From Candolleomyces eurysporus (lineage: Eukaryota > Basidiomycota > Agaricomycetes > Agaricales > Psathyrellaceae), in assembly GCA_027579435.1 (NCBI GenBank), contig JANBPK010000722.1, positions 1 through 64,000 on the forward strand: 64,000 nucleotides of DNA. The letters are read 5' to 3'. This document shows, piece after piece, positions 32,955-43,168 of the stretch (position 1 is the first letter of the stretch; each line of letters starts with the position of its first letter). The notes below the pieces were generated by a model. It saw only the letters and a list, made by a program, of their open reading frames with translations, did not search any database and was not told the DNA's origin. The translations under genes and the position numbers were made by a program.

Positions 32955-33050
32955 CTTTCACTTTTCTTATCACTCACGGAGAGCCTAAACGTTGCCAACT
33001 TGTCACCGAATGTTTGTACTACTTGCACTAGGGAGTCCTTCAGAGCTGTC
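32955..33050 (-). pseudogene. NDC1 last-exon relic 11 (inverted)
   Basis: On the minus strand, after CTGACAG, it aligns to 731-830 (gactccctagtgcaagtagt, tcggtgacaagttggcaacg, aggctctccgtgagtg). Confidence 0.8.
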
Positions 33051-33152
33051 AGGTGTGTTCGGTCAGCGATAAGACGTGGAAAACCGTGACAACAAGACAC
33101 GACGAGAATAGGCAAAGAAGAACGGTCGTATTCGTAATAAAAATAAAGTAAA

Positions 33153-33939
33153 GGTTCTCCCTGGTGTTTATGGGGAGGCTCCTAGGGTCGCTCTTGACTC
33201 ATACCTCGTTGCCGCCATTACCTGGGCTGCTACGCGCACCAAGCAAATCATGAATCGCGCGACTCAAGGACGAGGTAAGCAGTTGATATGTCAAACCCAA
33301 GCTCATGACTGACATCAGTCTCCGATAGTCCCCGCCGTTGCCGTCAGCGCTCCAATCCCTGAGTACATGTTCAAGAATTTGGGGATGGAGAAACCGCGTC
33401 TTGCGGTTCTTCTCGAGCGCGCAAACATTAACCCACTGCTCAATATCGGGGATAGGGACCAGCTGAGGAGAATGTTTCAGGGCCGTCAACAGCTTGGACG
33501 CGAGGCCGTGGATTGGATCATCGAGGCTCGCTGGCGCAGCCTCCTGCTCGGGGAACCATCCATGTGGGACTGGGAAGACCCCCGGACCCTACCCACCTTA
33601 TACCCCGTTGTACGGGACCCTCGCCTGCTCAATTCTATCCAAATGGCACCTCCTTCCGTTGGCAACAACGACGATTCCGATTCCGAGACTACGGCGACTC
33701 AGGGAACTACAACTCCCCCCAATTCTCCCACCCTCGCGTTTTCGACTCCAACTACTAGCGCGACGTATCCCGGCCCTCCGGACGATGTCGGATTACTCAT
33801 GCAGGTTGTGTTACATCCTACTGCTTCCCGCTATGCTCTGCGATATCCCGGCGCCAACTTGTTCGACGGATCGCTTCTCATCGATAACGGATACGTGGGC
33901 TCGGAAGCCGAGGATGCGATGGATGTGGACTCCGACTAG
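33153..33939 (+). CDS. Unrecognised protein, 5' end cut at the duplication edge
   Basis: Two exons can be joined: about 33153-33274 and 33329-33939, around a 54-base intron (GTAAGC...GATAG). The first reads VALDSYLVAAITWAATRTKQ and has no ATG; a TAG lies upstream right where the inverted arm ends, so the true 5' end is missing. The second exon gives PEYMFKNLGMEKPRLAVLLE, a Thr/Pro-rich middle and an acidic end (SEAEDAMDVDSD, TAG). An alternative start is ATG 33367, giving 190 aa. I do not recognise the family; the acidic tail suggests a nuclear or soluble protein but nothing more. Confidence 0.5.
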
Positions 33940-34930
33940 TTGAAGGCTCAATTGCTGGGGGGGGNTATGTTGTGGGTATCTGGTAACTATAAGTATCAGT
34001 AGCAATCTCTCCTTCGTATAAATTTTACTTCTTGTTTGCCTTATTTCTTTTACTACAATTACTCAGAAAACCCTTAAAAATAGTCTTTTCCTTCATTTTA
34101 CTTGTATTACTAGGGCTGTTTAGTGTTGATGAATGGGAATATGGTGTATTAGGCTTCTAATCGAAGATGACAAGGGAGCTCAAATAGCGATCAAATCCAA
34201 GCACGAGAATTATGATCCAAGCGGCCAACAACCTGGATCACCAATTTCTCAACTCCACAAATCATCGCAAAGCCTCAGGTCTGATCGGACTCATTCACGG
34301 CGCTTCTCACTGATTCTTTGCACTTCAAGAACCTTCCTTTATATTCTAAAATGATCTCATTCATTCTATTACCTTCTACTACAGTAATTACAACTTGTAT
34401 TTAACAACCAATGAAGATGTTGAATAAAGCAGCTCTTTTACTCTACATTCACCTCTCTTGTAGCTGCACATTGCTTTGTGCTGTGCATAAACTTGCTAGT
34501 TAAAGCGCCACGCTAACTTGCAAGTCTACTGATAGGAGAATAGGTATTGTAAATCGCTTTCTCTCTCTATACAATCAAAACTTGAATATTGAGCCTCCAG
34601 TAAGTGTGTATTCAAAGAATACACCAAAGTACGGAATTTCAAAAATCCCTAACACATGACTGTGCTTGGTCACAGTTACATTGCCTTGTTTGGGAGTCAA
34701 CAAAGTCTTGGTGGGCGTCCACGGTCCCATCTTGATCATAGAAAACAAAGGGTTTACTGTTGTCATTCAATAGCCAGCACGACTGCTGGGAGACATGTGC
34801 ATTGGGGGAAATAAAACTTGCTATCCGAGCCACACATGTACAGGCCTAGGTTCCGTATATAGAGAGCATGGGACAAGAAAAGGTTTTACATTATTGATGA
34901 AAAATATAAGGAAAAGCAGAGGGGTTTGAT
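33940..34930. other. AT-rich intergenic DNA, no gene seen
   Basis: AT-rich with one N at 33965. A block at 34640-34860 resembles 26918-27110 upstream of the FunK1 fragment (shared ttgccttgtttggga, cttgccacttgagcc-like stretches). The end (34850-34930) resembles the 3' flank of the intact FunK1 gene (24310-24390). No supported reading frame. Confidence 0.5.
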
Positions 34931-34934
34931 AGTT

Positions 34935-35635
34935 ATGGTGCAATACAGATTGGAAGTGGTTTTTCCTCTATCTCCCGCTTTTCCTCCTGCTCCTGCTCCA
35001 CCTCCTTCTTGGCCCATCCTGGCTCCTGCTCAATTGTCTGCATGAAGGTTCGGAAGGTCAGGTTAACACCATAAGTATCATATTCATAAGAGTTTTGAGC
35101 TTTCTTACCTACACACTTGTTGCGTGCCTCTTGGATAAGCCAGTAGAGCAGTTCAATCCATTCTTCACAAAGGCCCTGGAACTCCAGAAAGATAGCCTCA
35201 AAGATTGGCTCAGCTTGCGCATAATTGTCAAAGAATGCGATCTTCCAGGTCTGGATTTTGTCTTAGTCACCTTCCCACCGCTTCATAGGTTCTAATGTAG
35301 GGTGTCAGGCACTGGCCACAACATTGGAGTGGAGGGTACCCCAGAGAAGAACGTAGAAGAAAGACTCAAGTTCGTGGTGATACAGATGTGGTGTTGGCTC
35401 AGTGGGGGATCTGAGAAGATCAATGGCCATGAATGGAGGAGTTCCAGTGCGGTGATGAGCAGCAAACAGTCTGTTGATCTGACACAGGGTGTTTCCAAAA
35501 GATGCCATATCCCAGTCGTTAAGAGCTCCCTTGATTTTCCCGTACTTGTTGAGGTAGGCTATCAGGTTATTTTCGCTGAGATTACAGCGGAAGAGGCTTC
35601 CTTCTACGCCTTGAAGTGGTTTCTAACAAAGGGTG
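34935..35635 (-). pseudogene. FunK1 kinase pseudogene, C-terminal exon
   Basis: The minus strand shows the exon 2 signatures in several frames: SENNLIAYLNKYGKIKG, LNDWDMASF, AHHRTGTPPFMAIDLL, HLYHHELESFFYVLLWGTLH and an end EQEPGWAKKEVEQEQEE. The catalytic HRD is lost: three extra bases turn it into R-C-N. Frameshifts separate the pieces. The 3' flank matches that of the intact gene. An LTR starts at 35651, directly at the 5' edge of this exon, so the retroelement insertion or a linked deletion removed exon 1. Confidence 0.75.
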
Positions 35636-35650
35636 TTTTCTGGTGTACAT

Positions 35651-37005
35651 TGATGCGCAGGTCGCGTTCTAAGGCTCAAAACACAACAAGACAAAGATCC
35701 TAACTCTAACACCAACACACACACAAAAAAAACACACCAAGTATCTTCAGAAGATAAGAGGCGGGCAAGGGGGTATAGGTAAAAGCTCTAAGTCAAGTCG
35801 ACAGAGGCTTCTAGAACTCTTCTTGTACAATCGCAAGTTCGAGGGGGAGCTAAGGCTCAACCAGCAACGATATAAATGCTTCACGAATTGACTTTGCTAA
35901 CACACGGTAAGGTTCAAGATACAACGGATAACTTCGCAAACAGAGGACACGGCCTCAAGTAACTTTAACGCAAGAACNATTCAATAAACGCAAGCAACAC
36001 GACTCTGATTGACTTCGCGAACTTAAACACTCTTTTCTCGATAACAGATGGCTCTTGTAGATTCCTGGGAACACGGTCCCGACGCAAACTACAAATGCTA
36101 GCTACCTGCTAATGCTATAATGGATAAAACAGAGATGTAGATATAGGCAATTATTGTTTGGCAAGCAGGCAAAGGAACAAACGGATGACAGAGACAGGGG
36201 AGAGATAAGAAAACACAATCACATGAGGGTATCAAAGGCCAAGAGTTGAGTCTCNAAACCATGGAACGCAGCCCAGGCGCTTTGCGAACCTGTTCTGGAT
36301 GCGGCTGTTGTCGAGTCCACATGGATATTCACCAAGGATTGCTTCTGGAGAGCGCGCCCTTCTGTTCGCGCACCTAATCTGATGAATTGATCCAAATTTT
36401 GGGTGCTTGGCTCCTCCAAGCCACACTGCTTCACTACTCTGCTGACTCTTTCTATCTCTTGGCTATGAACAGGCTGACTGAGCTTCGGGTAAATGACCAC
36501 ATAAGCTTTAGTCTTACTTTCTGGTTTTCCATACAGGTTCACAAACTTTGGACGATCCTCTGAAGCTCATCAACTGACGCCAATACCTTCCAAAGATGGT
36601 AAGGTCAGTGCTTATTGACTTGACAGATTGACAATCATGTTCTCGAAGCCATTGGCTACTTCACAAAGACTTCCACTTAGCAATGTCAAGGCGAATTCCC
36701 TTGTAGTACGCATAACTCCCGCTGATATCGTCCCTCGCCAGGTCAGGCATATCAGGTAGCTTTGATTCTAGTTGTAGCTGTTTCAGATACGTTCACAAGG
36801 CCTTCACGAACTTAAAGTACTGTTGTAGAACCGTCTTACTTGTCTTTCTCATCTCTGCTAGGTAGTCTGNCTTAGTTGGCAACCAGGGAAAGTTCCAACT
36901 CTATAGTTCCCAACTTCACGAAGATCTTCTTTACACATAAGTCAGTTCACAAACATTAGAACAAGTTCGCGAATTTTATAGGGTGTTCACACACTCGGCG
37001 CATCA
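35651..37005 (+). mobile_element. Long terminal repeat (LTR A) of a gypsy-type element
   Basis: About 1355 bases with ends TGATGCGCAGG and CGGCGCATCA, a short terminal inverted repeat typical of LTRs. It matches LTR C (41750-43099) in reverse complement and, in part, 39545-39985. No matching five-base target duplication is seen (tacat left, gcgcg right), so it is not a clean solo LTR. Frames inside it (for example coding LLGKPE..TKAYVV) recur only as part of the repeat and are not treated as genes. Confidence 0.7.
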
Positions 37006-37009
37006 GCGC

Positions 37010-37612
37010 GGCTGCTCAAAAGCGGAGCAAGACCTTCAACGTGAAGTCAAAACCCGCAACAGCTGGAGGGTCGTCGAAGGAGAAGGGCAAGTCTGTGGCA
37101 GCAGCCACGATTGTAGAGGTTGATGAAGAGGTGGAGGAGGTTGACGTGGCAGCTCTCGCCGACGCTGTCATGTACGACTCGTCATCCGACGTGAGTCCTG
37201 TGTTTCGGATCTCTTCACCTTCGTTGCACTGGTCCGGTCTCATTTGGGATTGGGACGATGTCCCCTCTTTGCCTGCAAACTGCCTTTTGGATTGTGGCTC
37301 ACAACTCGTTCTTATCAGTGATGGCTTTGTGTCCTGCCACTCGTTACCTCGTTTTAGTCTTCCACGTCCCATCCACATCAACGTTGCAATCCCTGAACTC
37401 CCTGATTCCGCCAAGATTCTGAAAACAAGAAAAAGGCTTATATACTGAGAGGGTGTCTGTCTTTCGCTTTCTTCAGCTGATAATCGTTGGTCCTCAAAAG
37501 AAATAACGGCTGTAATTGTACCGCATCTATTAGACAATTGTGATGTTATTTTGGGCTTGCCGTGGCTCACACTAAACAAGATTGTGATTGATTTTATACA
37601 ACAAATAGGGAG
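37010..37612 (+). pseudogene. Gypsy gag end and aspartic protease fragment
   Basis: The plus-strand frame gives KTFNVKSKPATAGGSSKEKG, an acidic linker, and LLDCGSQLVLISDGFV, which fits the D-x-G retroviral-type protease active site with a Cys next to it (LDCG). After a stop at 37448 the other half follows in another position as NCDVILGLPWLTLNKIVIDF. It directly follows LTR A, so gag's N-terminal part is missing. It ends abruptly against a copia fragment on the opposite strand. Confidence 0.65.
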
Positions 37613-39265
37613 CGTACCTTCAAGATCTTTGATCTTGACCCCATTTACCATCCCAGCCTCTATCATCTTCCATAAGTCTCCAAAGCTTCTGTGACCCGTT
37701 GCAATGTGGAAGTCCATAAAGGACATAGTTGTGGCGTTGGCATGTAGAGGACCAGATCCGTCAGTACCGCCAACAGGATCAGTAACTCAGTACAATCCCC
37801 TAATGAGCGGCACTTGTCCAATGACCTTCAAGTCTGGGGCAGTGATGGTTGAGAGACCACCCTTCTGAAAGATGGTGTAGCCTGCGAGATCCATATGTGT
37901 GGTCAAGATGAGGGTGTAGACAAAAGAGGGGACACAGTACACATTGTTGAGAGTAAGTTTTGTTGGGGGCTGACCTGATCCCATCGGAAGCTCCACTACC
38001 ATTGTCCCTTTCCCAGCAACGTAAGTAGTGTGGTTGTTGGCTACCCTTGTGTGCTCCTGGATCTCGATGGAGTTGGTGAGGAGGTGATGGTGAGGTGTGA
38101 AGTGGTCACTCATGCTGCAGTCAAGAATTATGCCTTGATACTTGTTTGTGGTGGCCGACATAGCAACGGGTGAAAAAGAGTGAGAGAGTCCCTTGGCAAC
38201 GCATGAGTAGGTCGTCAACAAGACGTTGGCTGTTTTTGAAGTGGTGGCTGTCAAAGCAGCGTTTGAAGTCTTGCCCTCCTGCGCGAGACGTTCAGCCTGC
38301 TTCTTTTTGTACCACTCGGGTGCCGGGTGTGCCTTTCCTCCCCCTTCTGCATAGCAGCGTTCCTTCGAATGACCCTTGATGTTATAAATAGTACAGAAGT
38401 ATTCCAACTTCTTTTTCTTCTTTCCGCCCTTTGTATCCTTCAAACAACTTGCGGTGAGCATGGCTGAGCTCAATCTGGAAGTTGTGGTGTTCGAATTGAT
38501 GCTGTTCCTTGCTTCATGTTTGGCTATTAAGCGTTTCTTGAGTACTTCCAAAGAGAGCATCGTGCCGGCTACTTTGGCAGCACCCTCAATGGCCGAAACA
38601 AACATTCGATAGTTGGAGGTAGTCAAAAGCGAGGTGGTGATATAGGTGACAAATTGAGAGTCGGAAAGGGTATAGTCATTGTCAAGAAGGTTGTTGCACC
38701 ATTTGGTAAGTTGAGATAGGAAAGCTCATATAGAACCACTGGTGTAACGGGCTGATTGGAGCTTGGTGAGGATGTCAATCTGAACGATGTTTCCTCGATG
38801 TTTGAACATAGCTTGGAGGGCTTACCATTTCTCAGCTAGAGTTCAATGAGTTTGGACCTTGCAATAGATGGAAGTGGGGAGCATATTATCAAGAATGTTG
38901 CTACTGATGCCTTCATTCTTATCATAGTTGCAAGCGGAATCTTTGAACTTGGTGACATCCTCAGCCGATAGGGGTGTGGCAAAGGCAGTGTCATCAGGTC
39001 GGAAGAATTGAATGATATTGGTCAATTCGTTGAAACACTCAATGATTTCAGTTGGTTTTCTGATGCCGCCGTTAAGGTGGCTGCGGAGACCCTTTGATTT
39101 GAGGTAGTCAGTAGTGTGGTCTTGGTAAACCACCCAGTTGGATCCATCCTCCTTAAGCCGGTAAAGCTTGGTGATATTAACAGTATCGCTACTGAGGCTC
39201 ATAACTGTCGAAGTTAGGGTCAGCTGACAGTGGGGATAGACGGTGTGGATGGCTAGTAGACACAA
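37613..39265 (-). pseudogene. Ty1/copia-type gag and protease, truncated
   Basis: Read on the minus strand. 39265-38843 starts near MSLSSDTVNITKLYRL and codes the N-terminal gag (GSNWVVYQDHTTDYLKSKG). After a frame break, 38626-37787 gives gag (MLSLEVLKKRLIAKHE), a zinc knuckle whose second Cys is Tyr (CTIYNIKGHSKERC), a protease site changed to LDCSMSDHFT (usually LDSGASDH) and the stretch up to GQVPLIRGLY. A further piece near 37726 reads HRSFGDLWKMIEAGMVNG, the pre-integrase region. Integrase and reverse transcriptase are absent; the break with the gypsy piece is at about 37610. Damaged active sites show that it is dead. Confidence 0.7.
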
Positions 39266-39544
39266 TGTAAGGCCTCAGATAGTAAGAAATCTATAAGAAA
39301 TACCTAGTAGACACGATGTGAGGCTAGAGTCTACTGGTCAATGATACTGTAATGGCAAAATGAAATCTGGATACACACCCACAGATAGTAAGAAAGAATC
39401 TGAGGGGTGGTGGACGTAAACTAAAGGTTTAAATACAAATGTCCGATCTAAAACTGACTGAGAAAATTAAAAATACAATGAAAAGGAGACAGATGCTGAG
39501 AGGATGAGAGCATTGACTAATATAGTATGTATTGTACTGAATAG

Positions 39545-39985
39545 GGAAGAATAAGAATCCTTAACAATCCCTGACTGTTAACTAAGCAGATGCCCTAGAG
39601 AACGAAGGAACATTGAGTAAGATGGTTCTGCAATGACACTTTAAGTTCATGAAGGTCTTGCGAACATATCTGAAATGCAGTAATACTATTCAAAGTCTAA
39701 CTAGCATGCCTGACCTGGCGAGGTATGATCCTAGGGGAGTTGTGCACATTACAAAGGAATTTGACCTGACACTTGCTAAGCAAAAGATTTCATGAAGCAG
39801 CCAGTGGCTTCAAGAATTGGAAGGAATGGAAGCAGTGATAAATTTCAGACAAGCTAATCCGAAGTTTGTGAGCCTGCTTGGAAAACCAGAATGCACAACT
39901 AAGGCTTATGTGGTCATTAACCCGAAGCTCAGTCAGCCTGTCCATAGCCAAGAGAAAGAAAGAGCCAGCAGAGTAGTGAAGAAGG
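39545..39985 (-). mobile_element. LTR fragment (LTR B), heavily CpG-depleted
   Basis: About 440 bases collinear with LTR C from about 41855 on (ccctgactgt, gacactttaagttca, ctagcatgcctgacctggcg), in the same orientation. Most CpG positions of LTR C read TpG or CpA here. Neither end of the LTR is present. Confidence 0.7.
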
Positions 39986-40307
39986 ATGTCTATGTCCTTG
40001 TACCACGCAGGATGAACAACAAGACAGCAGGTTACTTGTTCACAGTTTAGCTATGTTACTGGGGTTCTTACTTTAATAGAGAAGCATGACTAAAGGTAAG
40101 CAGCAAGAATTTTGATGAAACAAAGTACCCGAATAGATGGATACTTTGTGTATGTTGAAGCCATAGGCCACAACCTGAAACCGTCACTGAATCTGTGAAA
40201 GACCCAAGTGAGTGACCATGCCCCAGTTCTGTAGACACCCTTGCGACACATGAACAAATGAGGACTCCCAACCAGTAGGAGAAAGGGCATGGAGCAAGAC
40301 GCACCTG

Positions 40308-41430
40308 TCAGCAAAGATGCTGTGGCATGTTGATGTGTTGTGCAAATATTTCCAATGCTGGAGATGCTTGAATATATGGAGCCAGGATTGCTGAATGCTT
40401 CCAGAGGTAGATCATGAAAGCATCACTGCTCCAGCAGCCGATAACACAAACAACATCAAACGGGATACCCCAAAGGAGGTACGTGAGAACACCGCCAATC
40501 CTGAGGCTTGGTAGCATTGATGATGAAGTGCCAAAGCTGGGAGGGGATAGGAAAGAACATCAATAATTGAGATCAGTTGGGGTACTGGGCACAGGATGGG
40601 GCATCTGCTGGGTTGTCACTACTGCGGATGTATGAGGGGTAGACACATTTGATGGAACCATAACTCTTGAGGTGGTCGAGGATGTGCTTGAAAACATTGT
40701 TGACGGCTGTGTTCCTGCTTCTGAAATTTTGCCAACCTTTGACAACCCCCCAATTGTCCTCAAACACCCTAAAATTTGTCCCAGCTGCTGAACCTCTGGT
40801 GAGGGTGAGTGTGAGAAGTTCAAACCCAACAGCCTCGGCCCACTGGATATCCTTCTCCCCATTGCAAGATTGCCATCCTGGGAGAAGCCTCCAAGCCCTC
40901 CACTGACCCCCAATGATAATTGCAATCCCAACACTGGAACTGGCATCAGAGAATGCCCCATGGTCTGTAAGCCTGGCAGGGAACATGTTGGAGATAGACC
41001 CATAGAAACATGTTCAGCAGAAAATGGAGAGCCACCACTCAAGGTCCTGCCTGACTGATGAGGGTAGGTGTTGAAGAGCAAAAGAACGGTTGGAGTGAAG
41101 GCCAAGCATTGTCTCCAAGCCAGTGAGTCATGCACGTCCAGCTGGAACAACAAGTGTTGTGTGAAGAAGCTTCCCATGTAGTTGTTGGACCTTGAGTAAT
41201 GAGTGCATGGTCTTCCCCTGCCACTCCGCAATGGCATCCATATACTTCTCCTTCTTCATACCTGGCAGAGAGACACTCTTGTCCTGCAAATCCCAGTGGA
41301 GACCAATGTACTCCCCTCCTGATGCAAAAGGCTGGTCCTTCAAGACCTCCCAAGGAGCCCTAAGGAGAGACGAGAAGTTGTTGATATCCTGCAGGCTATA
41401 AGCATAATCTCCATCCAAACCTGCCACCCA
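40308..41430 (-). pseudogene. DIRS-like tyrosine-recombinase retroelement remnant
   Basis: Minus strand, in order: the end of a reverse transcriptase (SGGEYIGLHWDLQDKSVSLP, VQQLHGKLLHTTLVVPAGRA), an RNase H-like part (GAFSDASSSVGIAIIIGGQW, DIQWAEAVGFELL, ending SSDNPADAPSCAQYP) and, after a short gap, a tyrosine recombinase C-terminal part (GIPFDVVCVIGCWSSDAFMI, YLWKHSAILAPYIQ). The order RT - RNase H - tyrosine recombinase is that of DIRS-type elements, which use a recombinase instead of a DDE integrase. Stops and frameshifts (for example near 41056) and the very short RH-recombinase interval show decay and deletion. No split direct repeats were found. Confidence 0.7.
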
Positions 41431-41749
41431 AACAGAACAGTCTCACAACGAGAACTGACAATCCTCAACCAACTCCACCACTCCCCCACCTGGCCAACAC
41501 CCTCCCTCATACCAAACCCTACCCCTCGCCTGGCACATTCTGCCAACTGTCCCAACTGTCCCAACCAACCTGGCCCAACCCTCCCTTGTCCTAATCAAAT
41601 CCTCCAAAAACTCCCGCACGTCATTGCCCTGGCTCTAGGCATTCTGCATTCTTCCGCACTCCATGCTTTCCTTGTTATCCACGTCGGTTCACAAGACCGA
41701 AACCTATCTCGGGTTCTGAAGAGAGCTGAGGGTCTGGTCTCTACTCCGC

Positions 41750-43099
41750 TGATACGCCGTCTGCGTAGACACCCTCTCAAATTCGCGAATCTATTCGTAA
41801 AGTTTGCGAATCGACGTAGATAATTAAAGAGATCTTCTTGAAGGACGGGAAATATAAGAGTTGGAGTTATCCCTGACTGTCAACTGAGCAGACGCCCTAG
41901 AGTACGAAAGAACGTTGAGTAAGACGGTTCAGCGACGACACTTTAAGTTCACGAAGGTCTCGCGAGCGTATCTGAAACGCAGTCATATTATTCGAAGTCT
42001 AACCAGCATGCCTGACCTGGCGAGGTACGATGCTGGAGGGAGTTGTGCATATTACAAGGGAATTCGCCCTGACATTCGCTAAGCAGAAGACTTCACGAAG
42101 TAGCCGGTGGCTTTGAGAATTGATGAGCGATCCGCTAAGTCAATAAGCGTTGACGTGACCCGAATGGGAAGGAACGGAAGCAGTGATCAACATCGGACAG
42201 CTAATCCGAAGTTTGTGAACCTGCTCGGAAAACCGGAAAGNACGACTAAAGCTTATGTGGTCATCNANCCGAAGCTCAGTCAGCCTGTCCNTNGCCAAGA
42301 GAAAGAAAGAGTCAGCAGAGTAGTGAAGCAGTATGGCTTGGTGGAGCCAAGCACCCAAAATTTGGATCAATTCGTTGGATTAGGTGCGCGAACAGAAGGG
42401 CGCACTCTCCGGAAGCAATCCTCAGTGAATATCCATGCAGACTCGATAACAGCTGCGTCCAGAACAGGTTCGCGAAGCGCCTGGGCTGTGTTCTAAAGTT
42501 TGAGACTCAACTCTCGGCCTTTGATACCCTCATGTGATGGTGTTTTTTATCTCTCTCTGTCTCTGTCATCTGTTTGTTTCTCTGCCTGTTTGCCAAACAA
42601 TAATTGCCTATATCTACGTCTCTGTTTTATCTATTATAGCATTAGCGAGTAGCTAACGTTTTTTATTTCGCGTCGGGACCATGTTCCCAGGAATCTACGA
42701 GAGCCGTCTGTTATCGAGAAAGAGTGTTTAAGTTCGCGAAGTCAATCAGAGCCATGTCGCTTGCGTTTATTGAATCGTTCTTGCGTTAAAGTTGCTCGAG
42801 GCCGTGTCCTCTGTTCGTGAAGTTATCTGTCGTATCTCGAACCTTACTGTGTGTTAGCGAAGTCACTTTGTGAAGCATTTCTATCGTTGCTGGTTGAGCC
42901 TTAGCTCCCCCTTGAACTTGCAATTGTACAAGAAGAGTTCTAGAAGCCTCTGTCAACTTGACTTAGAGCTTTTACCTATACCCCTTGCCTGCCTTTATCT
43001 TCACAAAGGTATTTGGTGTGTTGTGTTGTTGTGGTTGTGTGTGTGTTTTAGTTCTATAGTTTGGTTTTTAGAGCGCCCTAGTTTGCTACCTGCACATCA
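41750..43099 (-). mobile_element. Long terminal repeat (LTR C)
   Basis: About 1350 bases, opposite orientation to LTR A. Read on the minus strand it starts TGATGTGCAGGTAGC at 43099 and ends CGGCGTATCA at 41750. To its left about 300 bases may be internal sequence of the same element before the DIRS-like remnant begins. Its right edge abuts the 3' end of the large gypsy element. Four N bases lie at 42241-42294. Confidence 0.7.
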
Positions 43100-43168
43100 C
43101 CAGTTGATGAGTTGGACAAAGAGGAGGAGGAGTCCGACTAGAGTCCCTTGTCCCTCATCTATTTTGCT

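Larger units (their letters stand above)
28375..33145. repeat. Right arm of large inverted duplication
   Basis: Reverse-complement counterpart of about 14040-18970, with F-box copies 9 and 10, NDC1 relics 9-11 and a FunK1 remnant. The inner end falls inside the last exon copy of the small gene (28383-28439) and the outer end just before a truncated gene at about 33150. The distance between inner ends is about 9.4 kb. Confidence 0.85.

Noticed and set aside
1..33145. F-box array as a defence or self-recognition system
   Set aside because: Tandem F-box expansion with variable C-terminal regions is compatible with such a role, but nothing in the sequence shows it; no partner domains (NACHT, HET, nuclease) are present.
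42107..42496. Possible gene coding LLGKPE..TKAYVV, also at 36219-36542 and 39817-40050
   Set aside because: The three frames coincide with the three LTR copies, contain N bases and breaks, and run in mixed orientation relative to the elements. They are LTR sequence, not host genes.
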